Shown here: positions 37,007 to 49,485 of the stretch, piece by piece
Position numbering within the stretch: position 1 is the first letter of the stretch
How the letters are laid out: each line of letters begins with the position of its first letter
NCBI GenBank assembly: GCA_019614645.1
Contig: JABWDB010000001.1
Span: 13,061,501-13,125,500, forward strand
Source: Stratiolaelaps scimitus
Lineage: Eukaryota; Arthropoda; Arachnida; Mesostigmata; Laelapidae
Length of the DNA: 64,000 nucleotides
Direction: 5' to 3'
The notes under the pieces: model-generated
What the model saw: only the letters and a program-made list of their open reading frames with translations
The model's database searches: none
Told to the model about the DNA's origin: nothing
Position numbers and translations under genes: made by a program

Positions 37007-38503
37007 TTAGTACTTCGAAGAAGAGCCCTTCTTGGAAGAGTCAGCTCCCTGATTTTGCTCCTGATGAATGAGGTTGGCCACACTCCTGCCGCGGTCCTCG
37101 CTGGGTGCTGCCGCTCCCGCTCCTGTAGGCGTTCCGCGAGAATTGGTAGTGGTCTGGCCAGATTGGCTCGGGTTGGTGTTACCCGCGTCGCCTGCTCGGT
37201 TCGAGGGGCCCGTTGTGAGAGAATTGACATTCAAATTGTGCACGATATCCTCAAGTGCGCGGACGGCATCCATTGGAGAGATGTTGTTGCGTTCCAGGCA
37301 GTCAAGTAATGCGGCCAATTGCTCTGGGGTTACTAAACAAAAAAGAAACAATATCCAATACGGCATAATGTTAGACTTGAAATAATCGTACTGCGATAAA
37401 ATTACCACAATAGCACGATCGTGGTTATAGGCAATTTGTTCACCTACGTCACAGTATACAGATCACTCAAAAATAGCAATAACAGTTCACACAGAAGCAA
37501 GCAACATATATTATACGATCACATGCGTTGTATATACAATATCACACGAGCTATGTGAAAAAGTGTATTATTATCATTACTACTCCAGGCTTATGCAGGC
37601 AAAGTGAGAAAGACTACTGATTGAAGCCCATCTTGAGCGTGAAAGTTCATCGATAATTTCCACAAAATCATACTTCAATGAATGATTTCAATAAAAGCAC
37701 TGGTGTATGAAGTATATATATATGTATATATTATGGTTATACAACTTATATACAATAAGAGATGATTACTTTAAAAAATCCTAGCAATTATATGAAAATA
37801 TGGAGAGTTCGCTCGCAGATACTGACATCCACCAGGTCGGCCCGCACCCTCTCGCCTGAGAGCCTCGTGGATGGCTTTGAGGGCATCAAGAAGAGCCAGA
37901 CCGGCCTTCTCCATGCAGTCCAAAAACTGTTCCTCAGCGCCTATTATAAGGGGGCACAATGATCATGTTTATATATTAGACTGTGATCAAACTAGATTTT
38001 CGGAACGAATATATTGCACGATTGCACAAGTGTGGTTAAAGGCTTTAAATGCACGAATCCATAGGTGACCAACAAGTTTACCTGTTAAATCTTTAATAGT
38101 GATAGCACTAGTTCCTATGGGTTATTAATTACAGAACCGACAAGAACGGCAATTGAAAAAGTGACATTCCTGGAGAATATGCAAATTTCCGCAAGAATAG
38201 CTTGTTTCACGTCACCTCTTCGTCTGGCACCACCAGCTCGACCTCGAACTCACCACTACCGCCGTCATTTTCAATACCGTTCCTTCGGCTGCCCTGTCGA
38301 TCATTTACTCCTCGGCCTCCTCCACCACCACCTCCACCTCCAGCACCACCACCACCACCATCGAGTTGGTTTCGCTCTGAGCTGATTCGCCCTACAACGT
38401 CGTGCTGCTCAGCGCCGGCATCACGCGACTGCTTTCTGGCGGTGACCTGAAGTATGGCTAACGCCAAGAGCACAACTGCACGATGCTTCATCGTCGGCGA
38501 CAC
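37007..38503 (-). CDS. secreted Gly-rich protein with duplicated Cys-helix unit, three exons (unknown family)
   Basis: Exons are 38503-38254, 37940-37833 and 37332-37007; both introns are phase 1 and the total is 227 codons plus TAG. Donor 1 is a consensus GTG|GTGAGT; donor 2 (CCTG|GTGGAT) is weak and could lie a few codons earlier. An upstream TATA box supports the 5' end; translation may start at the first Met or at the Met four codons later, which opens a signal peptide (MKHRAVVLLALAILQVTA). A charged segment and a poly-Gly linker follow. Then come two 22-residue units with identical spacing: LDCMEKAGLALLDALKAIHEAL in outline (exon 2) and LDCLERN...MDAVRALEDIV (exon 3). The tail is Ser/Thr/Gly/Asn-rich and ends in a Lys/Ser cluster. 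I recognise no family. Secretion, helix pairing and a possible disulfide between the two Cys are inferences. Confidence 0.7.
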
Positions 38504-38575
38504 TGAGTTTGAGTGAATAAAGAAGATGTACTATGCGGCCGGCCACCTCTGTGGTGACGTCTGACGGTGGTCAGT

Positions 38576-38612
38576 GTCTGACGTCGGGAATTTGTCATCT
38601 CTTGTTTTTATA
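38576..38612 (-). promoter_or_regulatory. core promoter: TATA box plus initiator
   Basis: The minus strand reads TATAAAA at 38612-38606 and TCAGAC, an arthropod-like initiator, at 38581-38576. The A of the initiator is about 33 bases from the start of the TATA box, and the first ATG is about 75 bases further on. The spacing fits a TATA/Inr promoter for the Gly-rich secreted protein gene. Confidence 0.6.
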
Positions 38613-39182
38613 TCGCGACCCGACCCGCTCGTAAAAACGGTGGAGAGATAGGTACACGCGCAAGCGTAAGCAGGCCGAAGTCAAAGAGAGACAGATCGGA
38701 CGGGTCACGACGTCACGCGACCCGAAACAAATAGCGGGGACAGATGAGGATCCTTCGTTCATCGTTCATTGCCTGCGTCCATTCCGCTAGCTATAAATAC
38801 GTACTGGAACTACATGTACACGGCCGATACGATAAATCGTGGCCAAATGGTCACGAAATGGTCGAAGCGACATAAACGTCAAGAGGTCAAATCAGTCGGA
38901 TGGATGAGCCACCTACACCACCGACATCGTGTAGGAGGATACTTAGATGTATCTATAATACATATATAGGATTCATACATTGGGTTTTAATCGGTGAATC
39001 GCTGGAGAATTGGGCGTGTAAGCTTGCCGATGGCTAAATAATGAATACGACTATTTCATACAGCATCTTTAGAATCGAATAAAATACCCGAACAACGCGA
39101 AAGGAATAGAAGGAATGGTCTGGACGTGCGAAGGACGTTTGACTCCCTATAGGATCATTGGTTAACTATCCACAGCTGGCAT
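38613..39182. other. upstream region of the Gly-rich gene
   Basis: No gene seen. TGACGTC/GACGTCA motifs recur near 38553, 38580 and 38709 (CRE-like sites by sequence only). Confidence 0.35.
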
Positions 39183-39415
39183 AACAGTATATTCATCTTT
39201 TTTTATTTTTTTTATTATTTTTTTTTTAAAGGGGGGGGGTGTTGGCTTGCTAATACATGCCAACACCATGGCCGCCCCCCTTATGAAACTGCTGACGATG
39301 TTCAACAGCACCACTCTTCCCGGTATCGCTTATCGCATTCTTCAGTAAAGGTTGGTGAGATGTGTACAAGCCCAGCCACGAGCACCACACATCCTCCTCA
39401 ACAGTATATTCATCT
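39183..39415 (-). mobile_element. short retroposed insert with A-rich tail and 16-bp target-site duplication
   Basis: The 16-base sequence AACAGTATATTCATCT occurs exactly at 39183-39198 and 39400-39415. The 201 bases between them begin, on the plus strand, with a T-rich stretch (39199-39228) and a G run. Read on the minus strand, the insert therefore ends in a C run and an A-rich tail abutting one duplication. This is the signature of LINE-machinery retroposition (a SINE, a 5'-truncated LINE or a processed RNA copy). The body contains an inverted GTTGGC...GCCAAC pair (about 39242-39266). I find no A/B-box pair and no recognisable parent gene. Confidence 0.75.
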
Positions 39416-42400
39416 GAGGCAAATGAAAGTGCCTCAGATGACTCAACTATTACAGACGGCATCCTAGGAAACCTCTCGCTTGAACCAAATGATCTAAGGA
39501 AGGACTGATTGACATTGATTTATCTATTTACGTCAACATTGGATTTTCCCGTATCCCTTTATTTGGGGGTCGCAGACTGTTCCATATTTAGCTCTTCAGT
39601 TGGAATTTTGGAGGGGATTGAGAGGGATGCTGTGAGATATAGTGAGTTTTCCTGTTATAATAAGGATTCGCAGGAATCTATTGACATACACTGAGTCGGA
39701 ACGACGCAACATTGGAGACTCATTGAGACATGGCAAACTATTGTTCGTCCCACAACGATTCGTTGTCAAATCGACCAGAGTAGTAATACAAATAATGCGC
39801 AATAAAGGATAATCAACAAAGCCTCAGAACAGCAACTTGAATGATGAATATCTGACTATACAAAGCCGAAGAGATCGGTTATGCCTTTCCCTAGGCATAT
39901 CTCGGTGTCGCCACCGAGTTGCGTATCATCTTGTGTATGTATCTGGATGTAATCCGGCATGGTCATTTGAGATGACCTAACCGTCATCAACGTTCAATCA
40001 AAGAACTTAATGTTGGCATCCTCTCATTTAAGCATATTCGCCTATTGAATACGACGGAAGCTCTATACGACTCAGTTCTTACATGTTTCCCTCTTTGTTG
40101 CTTTAATTTTGTTTAGCAAATAAATCCACTAGAAGACGATCGATTGCCTCTTGTAATAAAAGCGCATCCTCCATTCCTGGAAAAAGGTACACGTTTGCCG
40201 TTTGTCGTCGAGGCGCGATTACCTTTGGAGCGTCTATGTGTTCGCCATTGGGCTCACTCCAAGAATGACCATAATGTGCCGCAGTGTTATGTGTATTGTA
40301 TACGGATACACTCTCACCGAGCAATGGCTCTCTCTCTCTCTCTTTCTCCGTCTCTGCCCTCGCACGGCTTGTCCTCGCTGTTACCAATGCCCTGACGAGA
40401 AACTCATCCTCTTCCTTCAGAGGAACTTCAGAGCGATGCAGCCGCTCACTAATTCCCGCAGATGCAATAGTACGTTGCGAGGCGAACGACGCAGCGTGGG
40501 CTGCTGAGCCTATGCTGGCGTGTTCCTCAATTCGCCTTTGTTGATCCTCTCTCTCTCTCCGGCAGTGCTCACTTCCGACTCGCGTTTTGCCGCTGCGTTT
40601 TCCCCCGATTTTCCTCCTCGCGCTCGGCCTGGTCCCCCATCAGACTTTTTCCATAGCTATTTCCCGAGCAAACGGCCCCGCCGTCTCTCCTTGCCTCCCG
40701 GCTCCGATCGCTTCGCTCCCAATGCTCATAGCAATGGCGAGCTTCTTTGGGCGACGGCGGTGGTGGCGGCTGCTGCTGCTGGTTCTGCCGTTGCAGGCAA
40801 ATGTTTTAAGGAAATTACCCACGGAACAGCTACATTGCTGAGGCCGTGGCGGACGTAGCAGTGGCCGCAATGGTACGCACATCCAAGTTGCTTTGTTCCT
40901 TTACTGGCCTTTCCCCGTCGTCGTCTTCTTCGTCGTCGTCGTCGGTTTGTTCGTGGCCGCTTTTTTTTTATTAACATGTCGAGGAATAGCTAGCTGACTG
41001 AGGAGCACATCGCATTGAACGGCGGCGGCGGCGGCAGCGGCGGCAACGGTGAACGCTGGTCTCACTTTGATTGTCTTCAACCGGCATCCACGGCGGCCGG
41101 TCGGCCGACAGCAAGCAGGGCTGCAGCTGCTGAAGCCGTCTCCACAGCTCCGTCGTGTAGACGCAATCCCACGGATCACTAAGTCGACCTGACAGCGGCG
41201 TTGATGTGAGCGGAGACAGCGGAAAAAGAATGCTGAGAGAAGAAGAAGCCGCCGCCTCAGAGAGAGGCCTTACCACTACCACCGTGGCGGTGGTGGTGGT
41301 GGTGGTGATGCTGCTGCTGCTGCCGCCGCCATCGGGACACGCTCTTCGCCACGTCTTTCCTTCCAATGCTGCCCCAAGTCGGTCCAGCCCCAATCCCCCC
41401 CCGGAGCAGCTTCCGGCCATCACCTTCTCAACCGGCAACGGCTGCCTTTCTCTGTATGTCTGCGATCCCGTTCGCTTCCCGCCGATCGGATCCGATCCGA
41501 TGGATACTACCGCTACTAAGTAAGAAAAAAAAAAGAGAGTAAAATCGAGATGCTCCGAAGTGGCTTTGCTTTCGGGTTGCGCCAAGACATTGAGTTGCGA
41601 CCGACGTCGCTACGGAAGCAGTAGGGCGCGCCACAAGCCATCGTTGTCTTCTGCGGCGGCCGCGCCCGTTGTAATCTTAACCGAAGCTAACATAACCTGA
41701 TCGTCCGGTTTGGAGGTTGTTGGCTCTTAGAAAGCAGACACTGATAGACAAAGTGCATGGGAGGGAGAAAGAGGAGGACAGCGAGAGGTCGTGAGATGGC
41801 GAAAGGTAGAACGAAGTCAGCCTGGACATGTCCGAATCGAAATCCAATAGAGATGTCGAGCGTCGAGGCCGCCATAATGAAGCCGCTGAGCGGGGGTGTG
41901 TGTTCTGTAGTGAGATGCTGTGTCTTAAGGAGCGCCAGGATGCCCCGCCGTAAGCCCCATGCCTGCTACACTCAACACTGGGCAAGCTGCACTTTTCCCA
42001 TACACATTGTGTCCCTTCGGCGACCCCCCACTCATTGCCAGCCGCCTCTCGTGCATCGTCTCTGCTCAGCAATCTGCCGCAATCGAGACGAGAAGCGAGT
42101 TAGAAACGGCAGAGAGAGAGAGAGATAAAGAGAGAGAGAGACCAAGCGACCAGTTTCAGTTGAGGTAGGTGAGGCGAGCTGAGGAGACACTCTCAGGATC
42201 GCCACTCGTGGTCCATTTCGGCCTTTCGTCTATTAAGGAACAAACAATCGCTTGATTAAATTCCTTTTGCTCGGCCTACATCGAAATTGCCAACGAAGCC
42301 AGCCAGCCAGCCAGCCTCAATCGGACCGCACACGCAGGTAATAGCGGTGCCGTCTTTCAATAGCGGTTGCATTATACGTCACATAGCTGTAACTGAGGAA

Positions 42401-43175
42401 CGAAGAGATTACACTAAGAGTAAAAAAAAAAACTACACAAGGAACGGCCATTTGACGCACTTTTTACGACGTGTTTAGATACTCGCCATTCGAATGCATT
42501 CACCGCTTATTTGCTAGAGAAAATAGTCGGAGTTGTCAATCATAGTCACCCTATGTCAACTGAACAGGAGAACTCTGTTTGCAGACCTTAAAATTAGCCT
42601 TCTATGTCGTGTCTTATGTCTGTATGAACGTCATTGTCAAGCTTCAAAGAGTCATGTACCTTTAGGAAGATAATGGATGACCAGAAGGAGGACTTTTTCC
42701 CTGCAAAATAAATTCGTCTTTCTCAGTTCAGCTGCTCAGCCGGCTGCCACTCGCGCAAACCTGAGCAATCACTCGTTTCGCCTTTTCATCATAAACTCGA
42801 GTTGTTGTCGCCTCGTGGGGTGTCCGCACAGCAGCAGACGGGACGGGTCTGCTGTCTAACGAAGAGTGAATTTGCCAAAATTGGCCTTATTAATATTCCA
42901 TTCAGAGAAGACACGTTCATTCTTCTCGATCCCGCTAGCTCGTTCCATTCTTCGGATCAACTTTGCACTTGTTCCACGGCCAACCCGAGGTAACAAGCAC
43001 ATGTACAAATGCACCCCAAGTTGATGGGTGACGCCTTTCAATGTTGCCGGGTTTCCCGTGGCGCTCACTATGAATAACTTTCCATTTCAGCTGTGGGATC
43101 GTATCGGCTTTCGCTACCGATGATGCCTCAACGGTGACTTCAAATTGCCCAGCTTCGACGAACATCAGCAGACTC

Positions 43176-43209
<34 letters not shown>

Positions 43210-46200
43210 GTTTTTGCTGCTGTCATTAAGTATATATATATATATTTTTTTTTTTCCGTACCATTGCAAATTTGTCGTTCGTTGTCCACCCAAATGTGGA
43301 TTTGGGGTAGAACATTTTTGCTGATCTTGTCGGCAGATCCACTAACCAGTTTCGCCACAACGGTTGTATCGCCGAACGCCAAGAGACCCCTTAAATGGTC
43401 ACCTGGCCGTGTGGCTATGGATTCCGCGCGATGACCTGACAATTGGCCTCAAAAGATCATCGATGGTGGCCCAGTGATATCGCTCCCTACCGATAACTTA
43501 CCAAGGGACATCGCACGTAGTGCGCATCGCCAGGATCAACGATGAAATTGAAGGGACATACGGTGAGCTGAGCAGATCCTGGCGTCCCGTCCAACCCACA
43601 CACCATCCTCTGTTCCGGTGGCTATGCAGCCTATCGTATGGGTCGGGGGAGGTGTTCCGCAGCCTCTGTCATCGGCCAGCACCGCCTTTCAATGTCTTCG
43701 AATTGAGTTGAGGACCGCAACGAGAATGAACGAGGCATGCACAATAGATATTGTACCTGCTGCCATGGCAGTCAAGCAGGCAGACGGGCAAATAGCCTCA
43801 ACACGGGATGGTCTAGTTATGGGCACACAGAGCATCGAATATGCTATATGTGGCTGCGATGAAAGCCAGCCAAGGAGGCGGGCAGACGCTTGCAGCCATC
43901 GGTGTATAGCGCGCGTATGTGTATGATGTTTTGGCTATTGAATTGGCCAAATCCTGAGCAGGAGGAGGAGGTTCCGAGGATGAGAGGATGAAGCAAGGAG
44001 ATGTGCCGAGTCCAAGACGATGTGGAGTGGCCGACTTAGCCGAGGGGAGTGCCCAGTAAAGTGCCCAGAGCTGTATGGGGTGCATAGAGATGAGCAATCT
44101 GTCTGGGCGCCACATCTATGGCTGGTCGTCGCCAGTGCTCAACTATCTATGCGGCACCGCTGACACTGTTGGCTGGCGGACAGCACTACAAGCAACCAGC
44201 GACTGTGGCGGCGAAGGAACTAAAGCCATCGCGATGTTGGCACCAACATTGCAGTCGCGTCTGAATGGCCCTACTTACCAACTCGCCCGGTCGGTCGACA
44301 GGCTGGCGATTTCGAACCACACGATGGAGAGATGAATTCAATCTCTGATGCACTCCCTAAACAGACGACGATGACTGTTCGGGCATGCTGAGAGGCGACG
44401 AGTCACTCGTCGGACGACAAGGACAGACCTTGCAGTGTGGTAGGTGTGCAGAAAAATGGGCCGACCCACGATCAATTGGCATCGAATACCTAATTCGTAT
44501 TCGTAACTTACTCGTAGGTGGCAGGTGCATGATTGAGTCTACCGAATCGCCGTGGGTGATGAGACATGAGGTTAATGTTAACATCACTGCTCAGTGGCCA
44601 CAGTGATGCAAGATAAGGGTTATGAAGACGATTTCAATTTCTCTCTTAATGAGGTTGAGTCTTCCAAGGTATCCCAGTACATGGTGGTAGGCGACGTGAA
44701 CACATTGAATTCGATCGGGCACTACCACTTATTCGAAGATTTTAATGATAAGCCTGATGAATCTGCAGTACCTAACAGCATCTGATAAAATCTCGCAATA
44801 CCTAACACTTAATCAAAACGTTCCTTATCAGTCCCTCGCGGACAATTTCCGAGCCTTAGATACGATTATTATTAATTATAGTATAATTTGTTAATTCCCC
44901 AATATGCACCGTTGATGTTTTTTTTTGCTATAAAAAATCCAAATTACGAGTAAAAATCCAGATAGATCGTCCTAATTAATTGTTATACCACAATTGTGAT
45001 AGTGTAATTATACACATTCTATGTTACACCCATCATAAGGGGAATATGATGAAATATCTGTACTGCGGTGGACAGACCTCACTATGCTAACATTTCCTTA
45101 CTATGCATGTTCAAATAGAGACCATGAAATTGTGACACCGTTTCAGGCCAGATTTCACACGGCTCGGGCCGTGCTGTTTCTTAGAGCCGGAAAACGTACA
45201 CGAGTTCTCCACTCTTCACCATAACAAACACAGCAAAGAACGAAATAATTCGAGACTTCGAAAACGCAAAATGTTGTGACATTAATACGCCATATGAATT
45301 AACAGATACTGCAGAGATATGCGATTCGTAGTATGTTTACTTATAACTAAATCTGTGAAGAGACCATAAGAGAAGTGGTCCCTCATTTAATCTCGCTGAA
45401 TGCAAGAGGAAATATCTATCCCGAGTGTTGTATGGTAGCAAGCGTCGCATTGGCGTAATACTAAACATTCATTCGCTTCTACCAAGATCCACGTTCATGC
45501 GACGACATCACCGGCGTGATCCAGGTGTTACAGCTAAAACATCGCTGGCGTCCGGGTAGAGAAGATAGCTGAGCTAAATCAGAAAGAGAGAGAGAGAGAG
45601 AAGAACGAGGAAGCATCGAGCAGCCAGGCTAGACAGATGGTTATCGACACACGCCCCTGTCGCGCAGCGGGTCCCCAAACGCTGTGACTTGCTTGGACAG
45701 CCTGCCCTGCTTGTAAATCTATCCCGGCTGCTTTAATAACGTCACGTCGTAGTAATGTCCAGCAGCAGGGGTCAAGCAAGGGCTATCAGTCGGTAGACGG
45801 CGCAGTGCTAAGGGTCAAAGGCTGCTCGCCTACGTAGTACTAGTAGTGGTAGTAGAACTCGTTTCAAGTGAAAGTAGCAGTTCTCAGCGGGGCCAGGGCC
45901 GGTTGGGGGGCACACACACACCCGGCGCCCCTCATCACCACCGCGAGCTATAGGTATAACAGGATAGGGATAACAGGACACCGGGGAGCTGTTTGCATGC
46001 TTGCTCGCGACGACATCTCCTTAGGATATCCGCTCACGGGGCTAGTGACTCGGTACTGTGCCCCTCCTCCATGGGGGGAGGCTAACCTATGCCAGTGCCC
46101 ACCCGTGCCAGCCCAGTAGTGGTGGTTGTTAAGATGGTACGAAACGCCGGCAGCTTCTAGTTCTGGGATAAACGGAAAATGAGAGAGGAGATTCGAAAGA

Positions 46201-46524
46201 GCAGCGGCGAGGTCCGCAAGGGGGCGCGGCCGACACAAGAAAATGGGCGGCTAACTCCAACGGACACTTGAGGCGAGCACCTTGAGTAGAGACAGGACAG
46301 GAGAGTGCCGCCTTGAGGTGAAGAGAGGCTCGTCCCCCGACTCTGCCCCCAATTGAAACGTGCGCCTGGCACGCAGTGATAACGTCCGTCGGAAGAGGTT
46401 GCCATCAGAAGAGGTAGTGATCGTCGTCGCAGACAGAGAGAGAGAGAGATAGAAACCATAGGGGAGATCGGCACAGTTTGGACGTAGAAAAGTAGTGGAT
46501 CTAGGGCATAGCAAGGGAATACCA
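39416..46524. other. spacer/intron-like region without identified gene
   Basis: A GC-rich island lies at about 40.3-42.2 kb, with triplet runs (TGG, GGC, CGT) and (GA)n at about 42112-42140. (TA)n tracts lie at 43177-43208 and 43231-43245, and (GA)n at 45584-45601. Open frames on both strands near 42.9-43.5 kb are ambiguous. No product can be assigned. Confidence 0.4.
43177..43208. repeat. (TA)n microsatellite
   Basis: Pure TA run; a second run with a poly-T tail lies at 43231-43257. Confidence 0.95.
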
Positions 46525-46820
46525 CTAGCGGAGCCGTGCATTCGACCCGAAGTGACTAAGCTGCGGTCTCGCGGTTAACGGTTGCAGAGGGAAGTCGTCC
46601 GGTTTTATTTCATTAGGGCTCATTACTGGGGCAGCCATTCGGAGAGGGACAACTACGATTTCTAGATCTTCCGATGTGTCCAGATGCTTGCTAGATAATA
46701 TAATATCATCTCGTATAATATCATCTCGTTTCAAGGCCTGTCGAGCGGAGAATTGCGCCTTTGTCTCCGATGGTCGAGGCTGGATCATCACGTTGATGTA
46801 GCCGTTTTGGCTGGTATTTT
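46525..46820 (-). CDS. candidate terminal exon of an unidentified gene
   Basis: The minus strand has an acceptor GGTTTGCAG|A at 46821/46820 and then an open frame to TAG at 46525. The frame is closed by a stop just upstream of the acceptor, as expected for a true exon start. The segment is polar with an acidic-hydrophobic part (SEDLEIVVVPLRM, then SPNEIKPDDFPLQPL) and includes a duplicated RDDII caused by a 14-15-bp DNA duplication (46692-46728). No domain is recognised and no partner exon was found. Confidence 0.28.
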
Positions 46821-47747
46821 CTGCAAACCATGAGCTCTATCTGAATGAATAGTTAAACATTACAAATATTATTCAACATATTATTCATCCTCATCGCTTA
46901 TGCGCACAGTCTCGTATTGCTGCGAAGGCTCTATCTTTCTTACCTTATCAAGGGTGCCCCTCAAGGTAGAGCTATTATAATATTATTAGCAGTATCGTCA
47001 GGAAGCAGTGGCGTTCATTTAACTGAGCGAGATCATCGCTCCAATTCGAACCTACCCATTTCGAATAACGGGAGCCGACTAAAAGCGGGTATCAAGTCGG
47101 AGGATTCGACACCAGGTACAGCGCGCGATACTTGGTCTGCTTCCCCCTCGTAAACGGCCCCTCGCCACACACCCCCGACGGTGTCGCAATGGGAATGCGA
47201 CAAGTTTTACGCATTAATTGGCACTTCCCACAGGCCTGGTTCTGGCGGCAAGGGCAATAGCTGTGACTAAGGACCATGCGGAAGAAATTGGAGCGAATTC
47301 TACGAGGCGGCGGCGGTTAATTCTCCGTTGATGTAACTGTGTCTGTCCCTGCCCTTGTGCTTCCCGCCTCTCCAGGGCAGATGAGCTTAGTGATGCTCTT
47401 TCTTATTGGCACGTATGTGCGGACGCCCAGGCTCTCGCACATGCGAGTTGCATGATTCCATTGGGCGGGGGCTGCTCCTGCTGTTGAAGCCCTTGGAACA
47501 GGAATAACCGCTCGTTCAGATCATTAGCGTTAGCTGGGCTGAGATGTGCTGGCACTGCGACGTTGGCTCGGCCGCTTTGGCCCGGTTGCCGCTTTTGATC
47601 CAAATCCACTACATCCGAACTCCACTAACAGCAATCGGCAAAAGTCGGCAACCCCCAGTGGCCGTCGTGCTAATGATGAAGATCAGCGACTTTGAAGGAA
47701 TGGACGACAATGCTACAATTCTCAGGAGATCCGAATAAAGTGAAGCG

Positions 47748-47786
<39 letters not shown>

Positions 47787-49135
47787 AATACGGGCGGAGA
47801 AAAGGCACCCAATGATTCTGGCGGAGAAGGACACACCTGCCTAGGCAGAACCGAGGGCCGAAAAGCAGAGGACACGACGCTACACGCAGGAAGGCATCGA
47901 AAACATGTGTGCGCAATGGGGAACAGGAATGTGCCTTGTAGACATCGTTCAGATGAGTTCCCGTACCGTTTCAGTTGGCTAAAACGACTACTCAGCTAAG
48001 AGTCCCCGGAAAAAGTCAGGAAAAGCACCACCCTACTCAGGACTCCACCTTGCCCTGGCCAGGAACGATGTGTGTGAGAGTGAAATGTATAGTGGAGGCG
48101 AATGCCGGAGGGTGAGAGAAACGGGACGGTCTGCTCCGGCCAAGTTCTGCGCCGGAGAAGGTAAATGGTTTCCTCGAATCCAGCTGATTTTTTCGATAAG
48201 TAGACAGGACGGCAGACGCAAAGAAGACGAACAAAAGAGTCACACCTACTCGCGAGGCGAGATGTTCGAATGTCTTCGCTTGGTGCCTTCGCGTGTGTGC
48301 TGCTGCTAGCGCTCGAGTTATTCCTGCGCCTGCCCGAACGATGGACGGACCCCTCCCCATCATCCCCGCTTCTCTGCTGCTGTGTCTTTGAGTGTTGACG
48401 CTGCAAATCTGAATGGAGTGGACCAACTTGATTTGAGCTGATGCGAAGGCTGAAACGCAGCAAATTCCCAGGACACCGTTTCCAAAAGGGGACGACAGCC
48501 TACTGAATGTTAAAGGCGCGAAGAATATGTACTCACCTCTTTATGCTGGTCGGCAGGGCGCAGTGGAGAGAATACCTCTTTCATTGGAATGGCGACAAGC
48601 ATTGAGCCTCCGCGTTGACTGCGACATTCTGAAAAAAACCGCTTCTGTTTTAGATAGTAACAGAGTGACGTGGTGGATATCGCATTGTTTTCCATCTAGA
48701 TGTTTAGATTAAATGAACTAACATTGGTAAGAGATTAGCAAACGCACGCTTCAACAAAATGCCTGTTCATACTGTGAAAAATAGTACCCAGAAACCTTCG
48801 ATAGCCAGCGTCTGGTCAGCCTCCGCTTGCTGAAGAAATCTTGATTAAACTCCAACACATATTAATGCCTGCAATAGTCACATCTCTTTTTTGGTGAGTA
48901 GAAACGAAGCAAATATAGCTGTGTTTTACTTCGGTAAAACAATTATTGTTATAATTTTGACATTATAACTAGCTGTAGCTAACTAGGTTTATTATGTTTA
49001 TTGGTAGACAGAGAAATTGTATTCTTCAAAAGCTAAAAGCAAGACCTTTTGCTCGCGTCATTAAAAAATTCTACTAAGATTTAGAATACGACGAAAATTG
49101 AAATAAATTTAATATGCACACAAAAGTGATAAGTG
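46821..49135. other. spacer with GC-rich island
   Basis: GC-rich at 47.2-48.4 kb with a (GA)n tract at 47750-47781. Plus-strand donor-like GAAG|GTAAAT near 48160 is isolated. No gene supported. Confidence 0.35.
47750..47781 (+). repeat. (GA)n microsatellite
   Basis: Pure GA run of about 30 bases. Confidence 0.95.
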
Positions 49136-49146
49136 ACAAAATAACG

Positions 49147-49485
49147 ATGTCTAAAGGATTATTTGCTGATATTTTTGATAGATACCAGGTGCTTTCCATT
49201 AGCAAGTTTTACACAATTCATGTCGCTCTCCTCGCCTTTAAAATGTCGAGGGTGTTGATCCCGGCGGACACCGAGTTCCCGATTACCGCTGTCGAGAAGA
49301 GAACTACTCGACATCCAACTGTGTTTGAGATGCCATTTGTTATTAAGGAATCTAGTCGCCATGCACTTGCCTATCCTCTACCGGTGCTCTGGGCCTCATT
49401 AGCAAAAGAGATTCGGACGCTCACCTCAAGGAAGGCCTTTTTGGTTCGAAGTGAAGAACGCCATTTACAAAAGATAATGTCTGAC
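49147..49485 (+). pseudogene. non-LTR retrotransposon reverse transcriptase, C-terminal fragment
   Basis: An open segment reads as the end of a CR1/Jockey-type RT ORF2. It shows SISKFYTIHVALLAFK, then EKRTTRHPTVFEMPFV with SSRHALAYPLPVLWASLAKE and IRTLTSRKAF. The pattern (TRH...R/YxxPxLWxSLxxEIR...AF) is typical of the last 100 residues of these proteins. There is no RT core, endonuclease or poly(A) tail nearby, so this is an isolated relic. It may come from the same family as the remnant at 9.3-10.4 kb, which stops before this part. Confidence 0.7.

Noticed and set aside
45960..45985. Near match to the I-SceI homing endonuclease site (TAGGGATAACAGG)
   Set aside because: Only the first 13 of 18 bases match and there is no intron or endonuclease context; chance.
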